From CAYTOF01 sp964439435 (GTDB taxonomy: Bacteria > Bacillota > Clostridia > Oscillospirales > QAMX01): a stretch of DNA of 19,537 nucleotides. The stretch spans positions 1 through 19,537 of the forward strand of contig CAYTOF010000040.1 of the NCBI GenBank assembly GCA_964439435.1. Reading direction: 5' to 3'. Under the pieces are notes generated by a model. The model saw only the letters and a list, made by a program, of their open reading frames with translations, searched no databases and was not told the origin of the DNA. The number at the start of each line of letters is the position of its first letter. Within the stretch, counting starts at the first letter, position 1. Both the position numbers and the translations under genes were made by a program. Shown piece by piece: positions 14,988 to 19,537 of this stretch.

Positions 14988-16289
14988 CTATTCGTCCAAT
15001 TCAAGCACCAACACCGTATCGTGAGGATCTGCCAAGGTGGAGTATACAAAACTGATAGCGACATTGCCGCTTTCCACCGGCCAACCTTTTTTAAAGGGAA
15101 TTTCAGCACCGTCTCGCAAAAAGCTTATGTATTCAACCCTGTGTGAAAGCTCCGGAAACTCTGTCGGCCCTATACCGCGTTCAAACAGATGAGCGTAAAG
15201 CAAATTGCCTTTTCTAGTGTACCTGCCCCATTCCGGCTTGGACAAATCTGCGGCAACGCATCCATAAATGCTCTCTGAGTTCTTCTCCATCCAAAGGCCT
15301 ACTTCCTCCAGAATGCGTATGCTTTCGTCGGGTATCTCACCGTATGCATTGGGTCCAACATTCAACAGGAGGTTTCCGTCCTTTGAGACGCACTCCACCA
15401 ACATGTGGATGACATCCGTCACTGTTTTGTAGTTTCTGTCTTGCGACGCATATCCCCAGTTGTTGTTCAGTGTTATACAGGCCTCCCAGGTGAGCTTCTC
15501 TCCATTTTCATCGCGTATTCCTTGGCGGGGGATGATCTGCTCAGGGCTTACGAAATCTCCTCCAAAAAAGAGTTCTCTTTCGGAGAGGATACGCCCCTTG
15601 GCATCTACCAGCAACCTGTTGTCTATGATTGCCTGCGGCTGCAGCTCCCTCACCATCTGCACAAGTTCATAGGCTTTCCATTTTTCACCGCTCATCTCTC
15701 CGTAGGAATAGTCAAACCAGAAGATGTCGATCTTACCGTAATTTGTCGCCAGCTCTCTCACCTGTCCGTGAAGGTATTTTATATAGTTTTCAAAATGCTC
15801 TTCCCGGTTTTTAAAGGCTTCGTTTCTCGACATAGGGTGGATCGGGTCACCATAGGCGGGATAATCCGGATGATGCCAATCTATAACGGAATAATAAAAC
15901 CCCACCTTTATGCCTTCAGCGCGGAAAGCATCGACATATTCCCTTATGAGATCTCGACCAGCCAATGTGTTTGTGGCTTTATAATCCGTCAGAGCACTGT
16001 CAAACATGCAGAAGCCGTCATGGTGTTTTGCTGTCATAACAGCGTATTTCATTCCTGCTTTTTTTGCAAGCTTTGCCCATTTTCGCGGGTCATATTTGTG
16101 TGGATTGAATCGATCCAAGTATTTTTGATAGTCTTCAATGGTGATCTTCTCTGCGTTGCGCACCCACTCTCCCCTCGCCGGCAGGGCATAAACGCCCCAG
16201 TGGATGAACATGCCAAAGCGCGCCTCTCGGAACCACTCCGTGTTTTTATTGTCGTAATACGGCCCATAGTTATTTGCCATGTATTTCAC
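14988..16289 (-). CDS. GH29 alpha-L-fucosidase, cytosolic
   Basis: This 433-residue glycoside hydrolase should release L-fucose from the non-reducing end of oligosaccharides by a retaining mechanism. Landmarks: ARFGMFIHWG (His30, Trp31), MTAKHHDGF (87-93), and the nucleophile region IDIFWFDYSYG, with Asp193 as the expected nucleophile. The C-terminal beta domain is short. There is no signal peptide, so it acts on imported substrates. GTG 16289 overlaps the upstream stop (GTGA). ATG 16280 is an alternative, and the ribosome-binding sequence AAAGAGG is not ideally spaced for either (3 versus 12 bases). It is the last gene of the sugar operon. The general-acid Glu was not assigned. Confidence 0.92.
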   Translation of the reverse strand: MKYMANNYGPYYDNKNTEWFREARFGMFIHWGVYALPARGEWVRNAEKITIEDYQKYLDRFNPHKYDPRKWAKLAKKAGMKYAVMTAKHHDGFCMFDSALTDYKATNTLAGRDLIREYVDAFRAEGIKVGFYYSVIDWHHPDYPAYGDPIHPMSRNEAFKNREEHFENYIKYLHGQVRELATNYGKIDIFWFDYSYGEMSGEKWKAYELVQMVRELQPQAIIDNRLLVDAKGRILSERELFFGGDFVSPEQIIPRQGIRDENGEKLTWEACITLNNNWGYASQDRNYKTVTDVIHMLVECVSKDGNLLLNVGPNAYGEIPDESIRILEEVGLWMEKNSESIYGCVAADLSKPEWGRYTRKGNLLYAHLFERGIGPTEFPELSHRVEYISFLRDGAEIPFKKGWPVESGNVAISFVYSTLADPHDTVLVLELDE

Positions 16290-17452
16290 CGTCCTCTTTC
16301 TATTTTTTCATATTTGAAAGCCACGACAGTGGAAATGCTGTCTGTCGGCTCTAAAGATGAATGGCTTTGCAGGGCTTTTAATATGCCGTTGCTGTATGCA
16401 TAACGACATACTTTCGCCGAGCTGTCGTCTCCGTCAAACAGATATGCGGTGGCGATTCCCAGGGCGATGTTTTCAAAGGGCAGATTTTGCTCTGCGCAGA
16501 GGCGTGCAGCTCCGACCAATCTGTCACTGTGAGCCAGTTTTCGCGGTGTGTCCCTGCCCACACGCAATATGCTGTCGGCAAGAGATCTGTTTTTAAATCT
16601 GCCTATCAATTCAAGCCCATAGTTCCTTGCCTCGCTTCTGTTCGTATCATGCTTCATCGCCAAAGCTGTGGCAATCTCTTCCAACGCTCCATCCAATGTC
16701 TTTCTTATGCGGATATCCTCCGCCGCTTCATATATATATGTGTATCTCTCAAGATACCCAAGATATGCACACATGGCGTGCAGCATATTGTGTATATAGA
16801 GCTTCATATCCGAATAATAATCTATATTGTCCACCGGCAATAAGTTGCTTATCCTCGGAATCTCACCCTTAAAGGCTTTCGCATCCACGGGCAGTGTGCA
16901 AAATGGCTCAACCGCCACCAAAAGAGGATCTTCTTCCAGGAGCTGTGTCGTCACAACGGGCACCATACGTCCCACCGATGCCCCCACCAAGCCGATTTTC
17001 CGACTGTAATAATCCAGAAAATTCACTCCCAGTGTTTTTCTCAAAAGCTTATCAAGCACTTTTGGCGCGTCGTGCAGATTTTCACAGACTATGATGTTGA
17101 GAGGAACATCACTTCCTGTCCGAGCGCGCTTTTCTATGCCTTTTGCGATAATCGGAGCAATGAACTCCAGGATTTGCGCTCCCACGGCAGTTGCCATCAT
17201 ATCCGCCGCGGCAATCGCATCGGCACAGGCATCGACATCCTTTCCGTCAATGCCATATACATTTTTAACGGCTACATAGTAATCTCCGGCATCGGAAAGC
17301 ACTTTAATTTTGTACTCCTCTTCTTTATTCAACATGGATATAAGTGAGGAATTGACATCTATAAAGCCGGTTCTATATCCAGATTGATAAAAGAGCTCGC
17401 CTATAAACCCTCTGCCAATGTTCCCCGCACCGTACATAACGGCTTGCTTCAT
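16286..17452 (-). CDS. mtlD: Mannitol-1-phosphate 5-dehydrogenase-like polyol dehydrogenase
   Basis: This 388-residue member of the long-chain mannitol dehydrogenase family is expected to interconvert a hexitol phosphate and ketose phosphate with NAD(H). For MtlD the pair is mannitol-1-phosphate and fructose-6-phosphate. The N-terminal Rossmann motif AVMYGAGNIGRGFIGE is characteristic of MtlD rather than fructuronate or tagaturonate reductases. The catalytic signature KLYIHNMLHAMCAYLGYL carries Lys217, Asn222 and His225. Start: ATG 17452 with AAAGGAG five bases before it is chosen over an upstream ATG at 17473. It overlaps the fucosidase by four bases and follows the kinase by 40 bases. No mannitol PTS gene is in the window, so the substrate may differ. 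Confidence 0.87.
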   Translation of the reverse strand: MKQAVMYGAGNIGRGFIGELFYQSGYRTGFIDVNSSLISMLNKEEEYKIKVLSDAGDYYVAVKNVYGIDGKDVDACADAIAAADMMATAVGAQILEFIAPIIAKGIEKRARTGSDVPLNIIVCENLHDAPKVLDKLLRKTLGVNFLDYYSRKIGLVGASVGRMVPVVTTQLLEEDPLLVAVEPFCTLPVDAKAFKGEIPRISNLLPVDNIDYYSDMKLYIHNMLHAMCAYLGYLERYTYIYEAAEDIRIRKTLDGALEEIATALAMKHDTNRSEARNYGLELIGRFKNRSLADSILRVGRDTPRKLAHSDRLVGAARLCAEQNLPFENIALGIATAYLFDGDDSSAKVCRYAYSNGILKALQSHSSLEPTDSISTVVAFKYEKIERGR

Positions 17453-17492
17453 GCTCTCTCCTTTGCAAATCAAATTCCTTAAGAGCTGTGCT

Positions 17493-18506
17493 TTATATGC
17501 CCTTTAAGGCCTCGTAAAGAGCCAGAGCTTCGTCTTTGGAGCGAAGCCCCATCAGGACATTGCCACCGCGAAGGCTCTGTGCTGCGGCTGCATTGCTAAG
17601 CACCATGGCCTCCTCACCGGTGGCACCTTCATACAGAGCAAGCAACATCCCCGCCGCAAAGGCATCGCCCGCACCCACTTTCCCGGAAATCATATCGGAT
17701 TTCAAATTCGCGGCAGGGCAAAAGTGCATTTTTTTGTCAAGCTCCATGCAAAAGCTGCCCTCAGGTGCGTGTATGACCACAAGTTCCTTGACGCCAAGCT
17801 CTATAAACCTTAAGCAAATGCTCTCAATAGCCGCAGTGTCCAACTTGTCATCTGCACCCCGTGCACTTTGACCTGCAGCCATACCGGCTTCAATCTCATT
17901 GATGATGATATAGTCACTGTGGGGCAGTGCCGGGAGCAATACACTTGCGAACCTGGTGCTTTGTTCGGAGACAACATCGAGGGATGTCTTGATCCCTTCT
18001 TGTCGCGCTTTTGCCAAAAATCGTGCCATGACAGTTCCGTATTCCTCGTCCGGCTCGTCAAATTGATCGAGTAACAGGACATATCCGATATGCAGTATTT
18101 TGGCCTTGACTCTCTCAAGGTCTATGTCCTTGGGAGAAAAAGCGGCATTTGCCCCTCGATTGTGGAAAAATGTGCGCTCACCTGTGGTTGTCAAGGTGAA
18201 CACGTCCGTAAAAGACGTGGGGATGCCCTGCTTGACGGTCAGTTTTTCAGTCCCAATTTTTTCGTTTTGCAGTACTTTCTTTATCTTTTCACCGCCGTCA
18301 TCGTCGCCGATTGCTCCATATAGCTCAATGGGTATTTGCCCTTCGCACAACCTTGAAAAAGCTATGGAGCAATTACAGGCAAGGCCTCCCACACTTTCCG
18401 CCATACTTGTGATTGAGGAAAGCCTTGAAAGCTCGGGGTAGGAATCTATATATTTTATGTAGTCAACGACCAGGTTTCCAGCAAAGGCCACTCCCTCTCT
18501 TTTCAT
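17493..18506 (-). CDS. PfkB/ribokinase-family carbohydrate kinase
   Basis: This 337-residue cytosolic sugar kinase has an N-terminal substrate region FAGNLVVDYI with the GG motif VGGLACNCSIAFSRL, a sugar-lid region, and the C-terminal ATP/anion-hole motif GKVGAGDAFAAG (275-286), where Asp281 is the catalytic base. Asn203-Glu204 in YIIINEIEA fits the family NxxE region. Substrate cannot be read from the sequence; fructose, ribose or a deoxy-sugar are possible. Start: the frame is open to 18647, but ATG 18506 is preceded by AAGGTGG and lies downstream of the -10 at 18532-18537. It is the first gene of the operon, with mtlD and the fucosidase following. Confidence 0.88.
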   Translation of the reverse strand: MKREGVAFAGNLVVDYIKYIDSYPELSRLSSITSMAESVGGLACNCSIAFSRLCEGQIPIELYGAIGDDDGGEKIKKVLQNEKIGTEKLTVKQGIPTSFTDVFTLTTTGERTFFHNRGANAAFSPKDIDLERVKAKILHIGYVLLLDQFDEPDEEYGTVMARFLAKARQEGIKTSLDVVSEQSTRFASVLLPALPHSDYIIINEIEAGMAAGQSARGADDKLDTAAIESICLRFIELGVKELVVIHAPEGSFCMELDKKMHFCPAANLKSDMISGKVGAGDAFAAGMLLALYEGATGEEAMVLSNAAAAQSLRGGNVLMGLRSKDEALALYEALKGI

Positions 18507-18531
18507 ATACACACCACCTTTTCTTATTAAT

Positions 18532-18537
18532 ATTATA
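18532..18537 (-). promoter_or_regulatory. -10 element for the PfkB-MtlD-fucosidase operon
   Basis: On the minus strand the sequence reads TATAAT at 18537-18532, about 25 bases before the kinase ATG. The position 17 bases upstream (TACCGA) is a poor -35 and falls inside the palindrome at 18556-18578, so an activator or repressor may act there. Confidence 0.55.
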
Positions 18538-18555
18538 TCATGCAACATGAAAAAT

Positions 18556-18578
18556 CGGTACTGTATTTTACAGTACCG
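18556..18578. promoter_or_regulatory. Palindrome overlapping the -35 region of the sugar operon
   Basis: Arms CGGTACTGTA (18556-18565) and TACAGTACCG (18569-18578) with a TTT centre make a perfect 10-bp inverted repeat. It spans the place of the -35 for the kinase promoter, as an operator would. On the minus strand it is followed by ATTTTT, so it could instead be a small terminator for read-through from the rRNA operon. Confidence 0.6.
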
Positions 18579-18588
18579 GCGCACTAAG

Positions 18589-18614
18589 ATCCTTTTCATA
18601 TATATGAAAAGGAT
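18589..18614. promoter_or_regulatory. 26-bp perfect palindrome upstream of the sugar operon
   Basis: The half-site ATCCTTTTCATAT and its exact reverse complement abut with no spacer, giving a 26-bp perfect palindrome. It lies about 83 bases upstream of the kinase start and between it and the rRNA terminator. It may be an operator for a dimeric regulator. A transcript could also fold here, but no T tract of note follows on the minus strand. Confidence 0.6.
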
Positions 18615-18653
18615 TATATATGCCCATTTCAAAGGCAAGGCAATCAATTTTCA

Positions 18654-18696
18654 GCAAAAACAGCAAAGACGCCGCATTAGTAAACGCGGCGTCTTT
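18654..18696 (-). terminator. Terminator of the rRNA operon
   Basis: On the minus strand the arms AAAGACGCCGC and GCGGCGTCTTT form an 11-bp stem (18696-18686 and 18675-18665) with a 10-base loop. A TTTGCTGTTTTTGC stretch follows. It starts 3 bases after the 3' end of 5S. Confidence 0.88.
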
Positions 18697-18698
18697 GT

Positions 18699-18814
<116 letters not shown>

Positions 18815-18844
18815 TGATAGTATATAATATTTTGGATTGGGCAG

Positions 18845-18919
18845 TGGTGACCCGTGGGGGAATCGAACCCCCGTTTCCGGCGTGAGAGGCCGATGTCTTG
18901 ACCGCTTGACCAACGGGCC
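18845..18919 (-). tRNA. tRNA-Glu (anticodon CTC)
   Basis: 75 bases with encoded CCA. Acceptor GGCCCGT pairs with ACGGGTC (one G-U pair), discriminator A. The anticodon stem TCGGC/GCCGG has loop CTCTCAC, giving anticodon CTC for GAG. The T arm is GGGGG-TTCGATT-CCCCC. It lies 30 bases upstream of 5S in the transcript. Confidence 0.95.
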
Positions 18920-18997
18920 ACATCATCTGTTCGATTTCTTTTACGGTCTCCGCCGGGAGCCCCATTTTTACCACAGACCCCCGTCGGTTCCGTTTGT

Positions 18998-19073
18998 TGG
19001 TGCACCTTCAGGGATTCGAACCCGGGGCCCACTGATTAAGAGTCAGTTGCTCTGCCAACTGAGCTAAAGGTGC
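18998..19073 (-). tRNA. tRNA-Lys (anticodon CTT)
   Basis: 76 bases with encoded CCA. Acceptor GCACCTT pairs with AAGGTGC, discriminator A. The D arm reads TAGCTCAGTTGGCAGAGCA. The anticodon stem ACTGA/TCAGT has loop CTCTTAA, giving anticodon CTT for AAG. The T loop is TTCGAAT. It is the first tRNA after 23S; 78 bases separate it from tRNA-Glu. The 139 bases between it and 23S (19074-19212) showed no recognisable gene. Confidence 0.95.
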
Positions 19074-19212
19074 GGCTCATACCTTGAGAACTGATAACGA
19101 GTTTACTTGTATTGTGCAGACAGTGAAGTTACTGAAAAACCCAAATTCTTCTCGGCGAACTCTTCCACAAAGTTTCTTTAGAGAGCCAATTCCCTGCCGC
19201 TTCTGCTTTGGC

Positions 19213-19537
<325 letters not shown>

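Noticed and set aside
15405..16403. A 332-codon plus-strand frame opposite the fucosidase
   Set aside because: It is antisense to a well-supported GH29 gene, shows no motif and overlaps two minus-strand genes.
18837..19067. A plus-strand frame over the two tRNAs
   Set aside because: It is translation of the antisense of tRNA genes, a well-known spurious call.

Overview
The window looks like chromosomal DNA from a low-to-mid-GC anaerobic Bacillota of the Clostridia type. Supporting signs are strong AGGAGG-like ribosome-binding sites, Cna-B surface-protein repeats, a Gram-positive type IV pilus-like gene set, a lipoprotein with a CAP domain, and tRNAs with encoded CCA. No species can be named from the sequence alone. 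No phage, IS element or CRISPR array was seen.

Layout, left to right. (1) 1-3214 (+): the 3' part of a large surface protein made of ten complete and one partial Cna-B repeat, ending in a membrane anchor with a degenerate sorting motif, followed by a strong terminator. (2) 3381-8741 (+): a tightly packed operon with its own promoter. It encodes a GspF/PilC platform protein, four small proteins each with one N-terminal membrane segment (pseudopilin-like or minor-pilin-like), a PilT retraction ATPase, and a membrane-anchored transglutaminase-like protein. No PilB extension ATPase, prepilin peptidase or obvious major pilin lies in the window. (3) 8754-10729 (-): a CAP-domain lipoprotein followed by a cytosolic amidohydrolase. 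(4) 10773-14887 (+): a three-gene operon with its own promoter, in which each gene overlaps the next by the four bases ATGA. It encodes two different MutS-type ATPases that lack mismatch-recognition domains and a membrane protein with two transmembrane segments. This is the best candidate in the window for a poorly described system. (5) 14988-18506 (-): a sugar operon of a PfkB kinase, a MtlD-type polyol-phosphate dehydrogenase and a GH29 alpha-L-fucosidase without a signal peptide, separated from region 4 by a bidirectional terminator. Two strong palindromes lie upstream of it. (6) 18657-19537 (-): the end of an rRNA operon in the transcription order 23S (partial), tRNA-Lys(CTT), tRNA-Glu(CTC), 5S, terminator. 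The two tRNAs sit between 23S and 5S, which is not the usual order.

How the genes may work together. Regions 1-3 are mostly cell-envelope functions: a repeat adhesin or stalk, a retractile pilus-like machine, and exported transglutaminase-like and CAP proteins. Region 4 suggests an obligate pair of MutS-like ATPases linked to a membrane partner, so a role other than classical mismatch repair is plausible. Region 5 would take fucosylated oligosaccharides that have already been imported and join sugar or sugar-alcohol metabolism through phosphorylation and NAD-dependent redox steps. Product names come from motif recognition. Pathway roles are inference.
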